A stretch of DNA of 64,000 nt. Source: UBA6522 sp965221035. Lineage in GTDB: Bacteria; Pseudomonadota; Gammaproteobacteria; Steroidobacterales; Rariloculaceae. The stretch is taken from the NCBI GenBank assembly GCA_965221035.1, contig OZ244860.1:3162001-3226000 (forward strand), written 5' to 3'. Numbering within the stretch: the stretch's first letter is position 1; the number at the start of each line of letters is the position of its first letter. A program made the translations under genes and the position numbers. Below are positions 1 to 8,132 of this stretch, one piece after another. The notes under the pieces are model-generated. The model ran no database searches. It was given only the letters and a program-made list of their open reading frames with translations, and was not told the DNA's origin.

Positions 1-565
1 GCTCCAGCCGGTCGATGATGGGTCCGGCGCCGCCGTTGCCGGCGTTGACCACGATCCTCAAGGGGCGCAGTTCGCCGGCTTCCACGTAACCGAGCAGGTG
101 GTCGATGTAGTCGGCGTGAGGGTCGATCCGCCGCCGGACGCCGGCGGCAGGCGCCTCGTCGAAGCCGCCTCGCTCGGCCAGGGCGCGGATGTCCGCAAGC
201 CCGGTATCGGCGCTGATCGGGCGAGCGCCTTCGCGCACGAACTTCATGCCGTTGTAGTTCGGAGGGTTGTGGCTCGCCGTCACCATGATCCCGCCGTCAA
301 GCCCCCGAGAGAAGGTGGCGTGGTAAACCATCTCGGTGCCGCCCACTCCAATGTCGACCACCTCCACGCCGGCGTCGACGAGGGATTGAACGAGTACCTC
401 CGTGAGCCTGGCGCTCGAAAGGCGGATGTCCCGGCCCACGGCCACGCGGCGGGGTTGCAGGAACGCGGCGAAGGCGCGGCCGATCCGGTAGACCACGTCC
501 TCGTTCAGTTCCTCGGGAACGCGGCCGCGGACGTCGTAGGCCTTGAAGCAGGTGATGGGGGGCAT
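1..565 (-). CDS. Phosphomannomutase/phosphoglucomutase, 3' end outside window
   Basis: Alpha-D-phosphohexomutase family; interconverts hexose 1- and 6-phosphates for sugar-nucleotide and envelope polysaccharide synthesis. The first 188 residues are visible, starting at an ATG at 565. The N-terminus carries the family's FKAYDVRG opening (residues 7-14), and the phospho-serine loop TASHNP lies at about residues 96-101 with Ser98 as the phosphorylated residue. The rest of domain 1 and the start of domain 2 follow, then the frame leaves the left edge. The YDVRG and TASHNP pair favours the PMM/PGM (AlgC/ManB-like) branch over GlmM, but substrate cannot be settled from this fragment. Confidence 0.9.
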   Translation of the reverse strand, partial: MPPITCFKAYDVRGRVPEELNEDVVYRIGRAFAAFLQPRRVAVGRDIRLSSARLTEVLVQSLVDAGVEVVDIGVGGTEMVYHATFSRGLDGGIMVTASHNPPNYNGMKFVREGARPISADTGLADIRALAERGGFDEAPAAGVRRRIDPHADYIDHLLGYVEAGELRPLRIVVNAGNGGAGPIIDRLE

Positions 566-867
566 GGTGGGTATTGGGTGATCAGTGGCTCGCGACGATG
601 ACAAACCCCTCTGATGAGAGGTCACCGCCGCGAAAATGTTCCGCTATCGGCGACTGTGGCCTGTGCGCCCTGCGCGACTCCGCCAAGTCTGTATTTCGCA
701 GACTTCAATTTCAAGTTTCCAAGCGTCGCTCGACTCACCCGTTGAACATCGAATGATACGGCTCTCGCACGAGGTTGCCACTTCCGTTATTGCTTGAAGT
801 AAAGCGATATTGCATGCCGTTCGCATAAAATCCGTGTTCGTCCCAGGTTAACCCCGAGGCTTCCACA
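566..867. other. Intergenic region between divergent pgm-type gene and bioA, with a small hairpin
   Basis: About 300 bases without a convincing gene; short open frames here have no family resemblance. It must hold the promoters of both flanking genes, but no clear -35/-10 pair was found. A perfect 7-bp inverted repeat, AAGTCTG/CAGACTT with a 7-base loop, sits at 685-705 and is followed by a T-rich stretch. It could be a weak terminator or a regulatory hairpin. Confidence 0.5.
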
Positions 868-2106
868 GTGAATCCGGATCGACTCTGGCTTCCCTATTGC
901 CAGATGCAGACGGCTCCGTCCCCGCAGGTAGCGAGGCGCACCGAAGGCGTGCACATCCACCTGGAGGACGGTCGCCGCCTCATCGACGGAACCGCTTCCT
1001 GGTGGACCGCCTGCCACGGATACAACCATCCGCACATCCGCCGGGCCATGATCGCGCAGCTTGAGCGCATGCCCCACATCATGCTGGGCGGATTGGTCCA
1101 CGATCCGGTCCTCAGGCTCACGGAGCGTCTGACCGAGTTGCTCCCGGGCGGTCTGAATCACGCGTTCTACTCGGAATCGGGATCCGTCGCGGTGGAGATC
1201 GCCATGAAGATGGCGCTGCAGTACTGGATCAACCGGGGCGTTGCCGGACGGACTCGCTTCCTGAGCTTCCGCGACGCCTACCACGGCGACACGTTCGCGG
1301 CCATGTCGGTGTGTGACCCCGAGGACGGCATGCATCGGTTGTTCAAGGGGGCGCTGGCGGAGCAGGTCATCGTCGATCTGCCGCGGAGCAAGGATCAGGC
1401 CGCTGGTCTGGAAGTGGCGCTGGACCGGCATGCCGGGCAGATAGCCGCGGTCATCGCCGAACCCTTGGTGCAGGCTGCGGCGGGGATGAAGTTCCATGAC
1501 CCGGAGGTGCTCGCCAGGGTAGCCGCGACGGCGCGGCGTCATGATCTGCTCTTGATCCTGGACGAGATTGCCACCGGTTTCGCCCGCACGGGAACGATGT
1601 TCGCTTGCGAGCAGGCCGACGTGACGCCGGACATCGTGACAGTCTCCAAGGCGCTGACGGGTGGCGCCATGCCGCTGGCCGCGACCGTTGCCACCGACGA
1701 CGTCTACAGGGCGTTTCTGTCGGATTCCATCGAGCAGGCGTTGATGCATGGACCGACCTACAGCGGCAATCCGCTGGGCTGCGCCGCCGCCAACGCCTCG
1801 CTGGACCTGTTTGAAACTGAACCCCGGCTGGACCAGGTCAAAGACATCGAGACGCAACTCAGGGACGAACTCGCCGACTGCGCGCGGATGCCCGGAGTCG
1901 CGGATGTTCGAGTGAAGGGCGCCATCGGAGTGGTGGAACTCGATGGCCGTCCAGACGTCGTCCGATTGCGGCAGCAGTTTGTCAAGGAAGGTGTGTGGGT
2001 TCGCCCGTTCGGAAACGTGGTCTACCTGATGCCGGCCCTGGTCATCGGCAGCGACGACCTGGGTGCGTTGACCGGCGCGGTGCGGCAGGTGGTGGGTGCG
2101 CGTTGA
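868..2106 (+). CDS. bioA: Adenosylmethionine-8-amino-7-oxononanoate aminotransferase
   Basis: Class III PLP-dependent aminotransferase of biotin synthesis; converts 7-keto-8-aminopelargonate to 7,8-diaminopelargonate using S-adenosylmethionine as amino donor. At 412 residues it has normal family length. Visible marks are the SWW motif near residue 45, the GGLVHDPV segment near 74, the DEIATGF aspartate region, and the PLP lysine in SKALTGG (Lys261), followed by HGPTYSGNPLGCAAA. The start is a GTG at 868 with a GAGG ribosome-binding site about 9 bases upstream. No other biotin gene lies nearby, so bioA stands alone here. Confidence 0.93.
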   Translation: MNPDRLWLPYCQMQTAPSPQVARRTEGVHIHLEDGRRLIDGTASWWTACHGYNHPHIRRAMIAQLERMPHIMLGGLVHDPVLRLTERLTELLPGGLNHAFYSESGSVAVEIAMKMALQYWINRGVAGRTRFLSFRDAYHGDTFAAMSVCDPEDGMHRLFKGALAEQVIVDLPRSKDQAAGLEVALDRHAGQIAAVIAEPLVQAAAGMKFHDPEVLARVAATARRHDLLLILDEIATGFARTGTMFACEQADVTPDIVTVSKALTGGAMPLAATVATDDVYRAFLSDSIEQALMHGPTYSGNPLGCAAANASLDLFETEPRLDQVKDIETQLRDELADCARMPGVADVRVKGAIGVVELDGRPDVVRLRQQFVKEGVWVRPFGNVVYLMPALVIGSDDLGALTGAVRQVVGAR

Positions 2107-2137
2107 TCGCTGCCACGACTACCGTACGGGACACGGA

Positions 2138-2356
2138 TCAGATCGGCAGGAATTGCAGCGCACCGAGAATGGCGACGATACCGACCCCCTGGATCCAAAG
2201 CGCCCGGTAAAATTCACCTCGCGTGACCAGTTCGCCCCGGTCCGCTTCCGTGGCAGCGCGGAGCTGCGCAGCGATCGCTTCTGCCTGCTCGGGGTCAATA
2301 CCGGCCGACTTTAGCGCACGTGCAGCGGAGAGGGAATCGAAAGTTGCGGCGGAAAT
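2138..2356 (-). CDS. Small coiled-coil/membrane protein with an apparent ATT start
   Basis: A 72-residue protein whose frame opens with SAATFDSLSAARALKSAG, continues with a charged helical segment rich in Glu, Arg and Ala, and ends in one hydrophobic C-terminal helix (about residues 53-70). The layout resembles small bacterial DUF1640/CCDC90-like proteins, which have a TFD-L-AA-LK-AG opening and a C-terminal membrane anchor. No ATG, GTG, TTG or CTG occurs in frame between the upstream stop, inside ilvB, and this domain. The best start is ATT at 2356, 8 bases after a GGAG; a second ATT at 2362 is too close to it. It lies just downstream of ilvB on the same strand. Function unknown. Confidence 0.6.
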   Translation of the reverse strand: MSAATFDSLSAARALKSAGIDPEQAEAIAAQLRAATEADRGELVTRGEFYRALWIQGVGIVAILGALQFLPI

Positions 2357-2378
2357 GGCAATGTCTCCGGGCTGCCGC

Positions 2379-4229
2379 CTAGAACAGTTCCGAAGCGTCC
2401 GGTTCGGTGGCCTTGCGGCCCTCGTAGCGGTTCGGAATGAAGTCGCCGTTCAGCATGTCCCGATAAGACATGCCCGGCGGCACCATGGGATAGACGCTCG
2501 CCTCGGGATCGATGACAACCTCGAGAAAGGCTGGGCCGTCGAAGCTCAGAAACTCCTTCACCACTCGGGGCACGTCTTCCTTGCGGTCGAGCCGTTCGGC
2601 GAATTCAAAGCCGTCGGCCTGCGCGGTCTTGACGAAATCCTTCTTGTGCAGCGACTTGTCGCTGGCCGACAGGCGTCCCCTGAAGAACAGCCGCTGCCAC
2701 TGCATGACCATACCGTCGCCGTAATTGTTCAGCACCAGCACCTTGATGGGCAGTCCGTAGGTGGTCACGGTTTCCAGTTCGCCCAGGTTCATGCGAATGC
2801 TGGCGTCGCCGTCCACGTCGATCACCAGCCGGTCGGGGCGTCCGAATTGCGCGCCGATCGCGGCGGGCAGCCCGAAGCCCATGGTGCCCATGCTGCCGGA
2901 AGTCAGCCAGAGCCGGGGTTCGCTGAAATCAAAGTACTGCGCGGCCCACATCTGGTGCTGTCCGACGCCGGTTGAAATGATGGCCTGTCCCTGGGTGATG
3001 TCGTTGATGGTCTCGATGACGTAATTGGGCTGAATCAGTTCGCTGTCACGGTCGTAATTGAGGGCATAGTCGGTCTTCAATTTCCGCAACTCTTCGTGCC
3101 ACTCGGAAAAGTCGCGCGAAAATTCGGAGCGACGGCCGTATCGGACCAGCGCCTCCAGCGCATCGGACAACAGGCCGACATGAAACCAGTCCGCGTGCTT
3201 GACCTTGTGGATCTCCGACGGATCGATGTCGAAGTGCAGCACGCGCCTGGCGCCACGCGCGAACTTGGGCGGATCGCCGGCGACCCGGTCGTCGAAACGC
3301 GCTCCCACCGCGATGAGCAGGTCGCAGTCGTCCACCGCGTAGTTGGCGTACGCGGTGCCGTGCATGCCCAGCATGTGCAGCGCCAGCGGGTGCCGGGTAT
3401 CGAAGCCGCCGAGACCCATCAGCGTGGTGGTGACCGGTATCCGGAAGGCCAGCGCAAGCGCCCGCAAGGCGGGTGCCGCATTGCCGTTGACGACGCCTCC
3501 ACCGGCGTAGATCAGGGGACGGCGGCTGTCGCCCAGCAGGGAAAAGAACTCCCGGCAGCGTTCCTCGTCCAGTGTACTCTCGTGAATCTGCCGGGTCCGG
3601 TGGCGGTATCCCGGCAGGTCCAGCAGGCCCTCGCCCCGGTACGGACCGACCCAGTTCTGGACATCCTTGGGGACATCCACCACCACGGGGCCCGGCCGGC
3701 CCGACCGGGCGATCTCCATGGCCGAACGGACCGTCGCCTCAAGGCGCTCGGGATCCGTAACCAGGAACACATGCTTGGCGACGGAGCCCATGACACCGGT
3801 CACCGGGGCTTCCTGGAAGGCATCGGTGCCGATGGCGGACGTGGCGACCTGCCCACAGATGACGACGATGGGGATGGAATCTGCGATGCAGTCGCGCACC
3901 GGCGTCACGCAGTTGGTCGCGCCCGGTCCGGAAGTCACGATGACCACGCCGGGGCGGCCGGTGGCGCGCGCGTAGCCGGACGCCATGAAGCAGGCGCCCT
4001 GCTCGTTGGCGGGCACGATCAGCGAGATCGCGTCCCGTCCGTCGCGCCCGTGTTCGTCGTTGTAACGGAACACGGCGTCGTATGTGGGCAAGATGGCCCC
4101 GCCGCTGTATCCGAACAGGGTGTCGATACCCTCGTCCGCGAGCACCTGCACGATGATTTCGGCACCGCTCATCTCGGTGCCTGCCAGCGGATGCTTGTCG
4201 AGGTTTTCGATCTTCGAATGCGCTTTCAT
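2379..4229 (-). CDS. ilvB: Acetolactate synthase, large (catalytic) subunit
   Basis: Thiamine-diphosphate enzyme that condenses two pyruvates, or pyruvate with 2-oxobutyrate, as the first common step of valine, leucine and isoleucine synthesis. At 616 residues it is slightly longer than usual because of about 20 extra N-terminal residues. Three domains are recognisable: an N-terminal Pyr domain with the catalytic glutamate Glu76 in PANEQGA (many homologues have RHEQGA), a central FAD/DHS-like domain, and a C-terminal PP domain with a GDAS motif and NNYGDGMVMQWQ in the metal/ThDP region. The regulatory subunit gene ilvN is adjacent but on the opposite strand, unlike the usual ilvBN or ilvIH operon. 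Confidence 0.95.
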   Translation of the reverse strand: MKAHSKIENLDKHPLAGTEMSGAEIIVQVLADEGIDTLFGYSGGAILPTYDAVFRYNDEHGRDGRDAISLIVPANEQGACFMASGYARATGRPGVVIVTSGPGATNCVTPVRDCIADSIPIVVICGQVATSAIGTDAFQEAPVTGVMGSVAKHVFLVTDPERLEATVRSAMEIARSGRPGPVVVDVPKDVQNWVGPYRGEGLLDLPGYRHRTRQIHESTLDEERCREFFSLLGDSRRPLIYAGGGVVNGNAAPALRALALAFRIPVTTTLMGLGGFDTRHPLALHMLGMHGTAYANYAVDDCDLLIAVGARFDDRVAGDPPKFARGARRVLHFDIDPSEIHKVKHADWFHVGLLSDALEALVRYGRRSEFSRDFSEWHEELRKLKTDYALNYDRDSELIQPNYVIETINDITQGQAIISTGVGQHQMWAAQYFDFSEPRLWLTSGSMGTMGFGLPAAIGAQFGRPDRLVIDVDGDASIRMNLGELETVTTYGLPIKVLVLNNYGDGMVMQWQRLFFRGRLSASDKSLHKKDFVKTAQADGFEFAERLDRKEDVPRVVKEFLSFDGPAFLEVVIDPEASVYPMVPPGMSYRDMLNGDFIPNRYEGRKATEPDASELF

Positions 4230-4384
4230 CGTTCACGGACGCGGTGCCGAGGCGGCCGCCTGTCCCCTGCCTATTCCACACCACTCCGATACCCGGCGAG
4301 TGTCGACCAAAAAAAGGCTTATTGCAATAGTCGTTGCACTGAGCCAACATTCGCGGCGAACGCGAGACCGGCGGTGGATTGGGC
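4230..4384. promoter_or_regulatory. Divergent ilvB/ilvN control region
   Basis: These 155 bases separate the start codons of ilvB (minus) and ilvN (plus) and must contain both promoters. An A-rich tract and two TTGCA-containing hexamers lie near 4310-4340, but no promoter matches well enough to place. No Leu/Ile/Val-rich leader peptide and attenuator hairpin was recognised. Confidence 0.45.
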
Positions 4385-4894
4385 GTGAGCGGCGGCATAC
4401 GGCATATCATTTCGATTCTGCTTCAGAACGAGGCTGGAGCGTTGGCGCGGGTCGCCAACCTGTTCTCCACGCGCGGCTACAACATCGAGAGTCTGAACGT
4501 TGCGCCCACGCATGAGCCGACCGTTTCGCGGCTGACCCTGGTGACCGTCGGTTCGGATACGGTGATGGACCAGATCACCAAACAGCTCGGCAAGCTGGTG
4601 GATGTGGTCAACATCATCGACATGACCGACGATGACCATATCGAGCGGGAACTGGCGCTGTTCAAGATCCAGGTCGAGGGGGACGAGCGGGAAGTCGTGA
4701 CCCGCGCCGCCAACGAGTTCGGCGCCACCGTGCTGGACGATCACGAGGGCCATTTCACTGTCGAACTGACCGGCGACAGCGGTTTGATCGACCGTTTCGT
4801 CGCCGCCATTTCGGCGCGGGCGCGCATGTCGACGGTGGTCCGCAGCGGCGCCATGGCGGTGGCCCGGGGCGCGCCGATACTGACGCCGACCTAG
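4385..4894 (+). CDS. ilvN: Acetolactate synthase, small (regulatory) subunit
   Basis: Binds and activates the IlvB catalytic subunit and confers feedback inhibition by branched-chain amino acids. It is about 169 residues, the usual length for the IlvH/IlvN class. The N-terminal ACT domain starts at once with IRHIISILLQNEAGALARVANLF and contains the RGYNIESLNV signature; the C-terminal half is the ALS small-subunit extension. The start is taken as GTG at 4385, about 7 bases after GGTGG; a TTG at 4379 is open but too close to that site. proB follows 41 bases downstream on the same strand, so ilvN may head an ilvN-proB-higBA-proA transcript. Confidence 0.93.
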   Translation: MSGGIRHIISILLQNEAGALARVANLFSTRGYNIESLNVAPTHEPTVSRLTLVTVGSDTVMDQITKQLGKLVDVVNIIDMTDDDHIERELALFKIQVEGDEREVVTRAANEFGATVLDDHEGHFTVELTGDSGLIDRFVAAISARARMSTVVRSGAMAVARGAPILTPT

Positions 4895-4935
4895 TCGCCG
4901 CGCCGCATCGCCTGCAAGGTCTTTCGAGAGTTCCG

Positions 4936-6087
4936 ATGAGCTCGCGCAGTTCCAGCGCCGAACGCCTGGCCCAGGCGAAGCGGTGCGTGATCAAGATCGG
5001 TTCGACGCTGTTCGTCGACCACGCCACCGGCAACTTGAGGCGCGGATGGCTTGAGGGGATCTGCGCCGAGGTAGCGGAGATGCGCGCCAGGGGCCAGGAA
5101 GTCGCGATCGTGTCGTCCGGCGCCATTGCGCTGGGCGCCGGATCGCTGGGGATCGACCCGCTGACGCGAAGGCTCCAGGAGAGCCAGGCTGCGGCGGCGG
5201 CAGGTCAGATCAGGCTGGCCCACGCCTATCAGGAGATCCTCGCCGGCCACGGCATCGTCGCCGCGCAGGTGCTGCTGACCCTGGACGACAGCGAGAATCG
5301 CCGCCGTTACCTGAACGCCGCGAATACGCTTTTCACGCTGCTGAAACGCGGGGCCGTACCCGTGGTCAACGAAAACGATACGGTGGCGACCGAGGAGATT
5401 CGCTACGGCGACAACGACCGGCTGGCGGCGCGGGTGGCCCAGATGATCAGCGCGGACTGCCTGATCCTGCTGTCGGACGTGGATGGATTCTATTCCGCGG
5501 ACCCCAACAAGGACCCGGAAGCCGAACACATCGCCGAGATCCCGGCGCTGACCGCCGAGCACTTCGGAATGGCCGGCGGCGCCGGGTCCGCGTTCGGGTC
5601 CGGCGGCATGCGCACCAAGCTCGACGCGGCCCGCATCGCCATGGGCGCCGGTTGCCGCATGGTCATCGCGTCGGGACGGGTGCGCCATCCGCTGCGGGCG
5701 TTGCGGGAGGGAGCCCGCGCCACTTGGTTTCTGCCCGCCTCCACGCCCAGGGCGTCGCGGAAACAGTGGATTGCCGGCACGCTCAAGCCGCGAGGCACGC
5801 TGGTCGTGGATGACGGGGCAAGGCGCGCGCTGCACAGCGGACGAAGCCTCCTGCCCGCGGGTGTCACCGGGGTCGAGGGGCGTTTCGAACGCGGCGACGC
5901 GGTGCGCGTGGTCGACCAGGCCGGAGTAGAAGCCGGGCGCGGCCTGGTCGCCTATCCGGCCGACGAGGCGCGCGCCATCGCCGGACGGCGCTCGGATGCG
6001 ATCGAGGACATATTGGGCTATCGTGGCCGCGACGAACTGATCCACCGGGACGATCTGGCGCTGCTGGTGGAGGAGCCAGGGGAATGA
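4936..6087 (+). CDS. proB: Glutamate 5-kinase with C-terminal PUA domain
   Basis: Phosphorylates glutamate to gamma-glutamyl phosphate, the first and feedback-controlled step of proline synthesis. It has 383 residues. The amino-acid kinase domain (about 15-260) shows VIKIGS, VSSGAIALG, PVVNENDTV, YGDNDRLAARVA and the GSGGMRTKL loop. A PUA domain fills the C-terminus (about 285-370), as in Escherichia coli ProB. The start is ATG with a GAGAG site upstream. Its usual partner proA is on the same strand, but a toxin-antitoxin pair lies between them. Confidence 0.96.
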   Translation: MSSRSSSAERLAQAKRCVIKIGSTLFVDHATGNLRRGWLEGICAEVAEMRARGQEVAIVSSGAIALGAGSLGIDPLTRRLQESQAAAAAGQIRLAHAYQEILAGHGIVAAQVLLTLDDSENRRRYLNAANTLFTLLKRGAVPVVNENDTVATEEIRYGDNDRLAARVAQMISADCLILLSDVDGFYSADPNKDPEAEHIAEIPALTAEHFGMAGGAGSAFGSGGMRTKLDAARIAMGAGCRMVIASGRVRHPLRALREGARATWFLPASTPRASRKQWIAGTLKPRGTLVVDDGARRALHSGRSLLPAGVTGVEGRFERGDAVRVVDQAGVEAGRGLVAYPADEARAIAGRRSDAIEDILGYRGRDELIHRDDLALLVEEPGE

Positions 6088-6095
6088 TTGCCCCG

Positions 6096-6112
6096 TATCC
6101 CATAATGGGATA
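6096..6112. promoter_or_regulatory. Palindromic operator upstream of higBA
   Basis: A perfect inverted repeat, TATCCCAT-A-ATGGGATA, lies between the proB stop and the higB start, 14 bases before higB. Its centre contains CATAAT, which could serve as a -10 box. Type II antitoxins of the HigA class bind such palindromes and autorepress, so this is the likely HigA operator. No convincing -35 was found. Confidence 0.6.
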
Positions 6113-6126
6113 TCTTCTGAACTGCG

Positions 6127-6420
6127 ATGCGGATTATTGCGAAACGCACCTTACGCACCTACTGGGAGCAAGAGCCGCGCGCTGAAGAGCCCTTGAAGTC
6201 ATGGTATGCGATCGCTGCGAAGGCGGATTGGGCCTCGCCTCTGGGCGTGAAGGCGACGTACGGCAATGCGAGTATCGTAGGTGACAACCGGGTGGTCTTC
6301 AATATTGGCGGAAACCGGTATCGGCTAGTCGTTCGCTTTGACTATGCCCACCGAATCGGTTTCATCCGGTTCGTCGGAACGCATAAAGAATATGATTCGG
6401 TCGATGTAACGGCAGTCTAG
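6127..6420 (+). CDS. higB: HigB-family type II toxin (mRNA interferase)
   Basis: A 97-residue protein of the HigB/RelE-like superfamily, in the group that precedes its antitoxin. Family members cleave mRNA on the ribosome. Recognisable family features are the opening MRIIAKRTLR, the WYAIAAKADWASP segment, NRVVFNIGGNRYRLVVR in the central beta-sheet, and FIRFVGTHKEYD near the C-terminus with His and Tyr in usual positions. It starts 39 bases after proB and ends 12 bases before higA. Size and motifs are complete, so it is probably functional. It sits inside the proline operon, which is not its usual setting. Confidence 0.88.
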   Translation: MRIIAKRTLRTYWEQEPRAEEPLKSWYAIAAKADWASPLGVKATYGNASIVGDNRVVFNIGGNRYRLVVRFDYAHRIGFIRFVGTHKEYDSVDVTAV

Positions 6421-6432
6421 ACGGAGTTTACG

Positions 6433-6801
6433 ATGGACATGAAACCCATTAGAACTGAGCGGGACTACGATGCGGCGTTGGCAGCCATCGACCGTCTCAT
6501 GGATACGGTACCCGGCACGCCGGAAAGCGACGAACTGGAGATTCTTGTCACCTTGGTGGAAGCATACGAGGTTGAACACTGGAAAATAGATCCTCCCGAT
6601 CCGGTCGCGGCAATCGAGCACGTCATGGAGGCGCGGGGATTTCGACAGAAGGACCTCGCTGCGCTGATCGGTTCCCAGCCGCGGGCCTCGGAAGTGCTCG
6701 GACGGCGCCGACCGCTCACATTGGCCATGATTCGTACCCTCTCGGCCGAATGGAATATTCCGACCGGTGCGCTGGTTGGCGAATACGAATTGGTGAGTTG
6801 A
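6433..6801 (+). CDS. higA: HigA-family antitoxin (helix-turn-helix)
   Basis: A 122-residue partner of HigB. The N-terminal half (about 1-60) is acidic and helical, as expected for toxin neutralisation. The C-terminal half (about 65-118) is an Xre-like helix-turn-helix with MEARGFRQKDLAALIGSQPR and SEVLGRRRPLTLAMIRTLS. It should bind and block HigB and, with HigB, repress from the palindrome at 6096. The start ATG follows ACGGAG by 6 bases; a second ATG two codons later is possible. proA begins 7 bases after its stop, so proA translation may be coupled to higA. Confidence 0.88.
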   Translation: MDMKPIRTERDYDAALAAIDRLMDTVPGTPESDELEILVTLVEAYEVEHWKIDPPDPVAAIEHVMEARGFRQKDLAALIGSQPRASEVLGRRRPLTLAMIRTLSAEWNIPTGALVGEYELVS

Positions 6802-6808
6802 ACGGCGA

Positions 6809-8104
6809 ATGTCGATGATTGCAGTTGAGAAAGATGCAGTGGCAGACCTGCGGCAACAGATGATGAACCTGGGCGTTGCCGCGCGGGAGGCGGCGGGGCG
6901 GTTGGCCCGGGCGGACTCCCTCGCCAAGGAACGCGCGTTGAAGGCTGCGGCCGAGGCGATGCGGGCGCGCGCCGGGGAGATCATCAAGGCGAATGCGAGG
7001 GACATGGAGGCTGGCCGCGCCAAGGGGCTGACGGCGGCGCTTCTGGACCGGCTCGCGCTGGACGGGCAGCGCATCGAGGCCACCGCGCGGGGCGTGGAGA
7101 GCATCGCCGAATTCGACGATCCGGTGGGCGGGGTGATCGCCGAATGGGAACGACCGAACGGCCTGCGAATACAGCGCGTGCGGGTGCCCCTGGGGGTGAT
7201 CGGGATCATATACGAGAGCCGTCCCAACGTGACTGCGGACGCCGGCGCGCTGTGCCTGAAGAGCGGCAACGCCGTGATCCTTCGGGGCGGAACCGAGGCC
7301 GCAAACTCGAACGCGGCCATTCACGCCTGCCTGGTGGAGGGCCTGGAGGCGGCCGGCCTGCCGACCGCCGCCGTGCAGCGGGTCCCGACTCAGGATCGGG
7401 AAGCCGTGGGGGTCCTGTTGCGGGACATGGGCGAGTATCTGGACGTGATCGTGCCCCGGGGCGGCAAGGGCCTGATCGCCCGGGTCCAGCAGGATGCCCG
7501 TGTGCCGGTGATGGGCCACCTGGAGGGCATCTGTCACACCTACGTGCACGAGTCCGCCGATCCTGACAAGGCGAGACGGGTGGTCGTCAATGCCAAGATG
7601 CGCCGTACGGGCATTTGCGGCGCCACCGAGACCGTGCTCGTGGACCGGGGCGCGCCCTCCGGGACGCTCGGCGCGCTGGTGGACGACCTGATCGACGCCG
7701 GCTGCGAAGTGCGCGGTGACGAGTCGGTCCAGCATGTGGACGGACGCGTCAGGGCGGCGACCGAATCCGATTGGGGCAGGGAGTATCTCGACGCGATCAT
7801 CGCGGTGCGGGTGGTGGACGGCATCGACGAGGCCATGGCGCACATTCGCCGCCACGGTTCCGGCCACACCGAGGCCATCATCGCCGAAGACGCCGCTGCG
7901 GCGGAGCGGTTTCTGGGAGAATTGGACAGCTCGATCCTGCTGCACAACGCGTCGACCCAATACGCCGATGGCGGCGAGTTCGGCATGGGCGCCGAGATCG
8001 GCATCGCCACCGGCCGGATTCATGCTCGTGGACCGGTGGGCGCGGAGCAGTTGACGAGCTACAAGTACGTGGTCAGGGGGGACGGCCACACGCGACCGGC
8101 GTAA
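6809..8104 (+). CDS. proA: Gamma-glutamyl phosphate reductase
   Basis: NADPH-dependent reduction of gamma-glutamyl phosphate to glutamate semialdehyde, the second step of proline synthesis. It has 431 residues, close to the family norm. The aldehyde-dehydrogenase fold is evident from RVPLGVIGIIYESRPNVT, LRGGTEAANSN, VPRGGKGLI and the catalytic cysteine in RRTGICGATET (Cys270), then the C-terminal FGMGAEIGIATGRIHARGPVG. The ATG at 6809 is used; another at 6815 is equally possible. proB is separated from it by higBA, so part of its expression may be tied to the toxin-antitoxin promoter. Confidence 0.96.
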   Translation: MSMIAVEKDAVADLRQQMMNLGVAAREAAGRLARADSLAKERALKAAAEAMRARAGEIIKANARDMEAGRAKGLTAALLDRLALDGQRIEATARGVESIAEFDDPVGGVIAEWERPNGLRIQRVRVPLGVIGIIYESRPNVTADAGALCLKSGNAVILRGGTEAANSNAAIHACLVEGLEAAGLPTAAVQRVPTQDREAVGVLLRDMGEYLDVIVPRGGKGLIARVQQDARVPVMGHLEGICHTYVHESADPDKARRVVVNAKMRRTGICGATETVLVDRGAPSGTLGALVDDLIDAGCEVRGDESVQHVDGRVRAATESDWGREYLDAIIAVRVVDGIDEAMAHIRRHGSGHTEAIIAEDAAAAERFLGELDSSILLHNASTQYADGGEFGMGAEIGIATGRIHARGPVGAEQLTSYKYVVRGDGHTRPA

Positions 8105-8132
8105 GGAGCCTTCCGGAGACGATTGATCCCGC

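Noticed and set aside
3096..4388. A 430-codon open frame on the plus strand opposite ilvB
   Set aside because: ilvB on the minus strand is unmistakable; this frame is rich in Arg, Gly and His with no family likeness, as expected for antisense of GC-rich genes.
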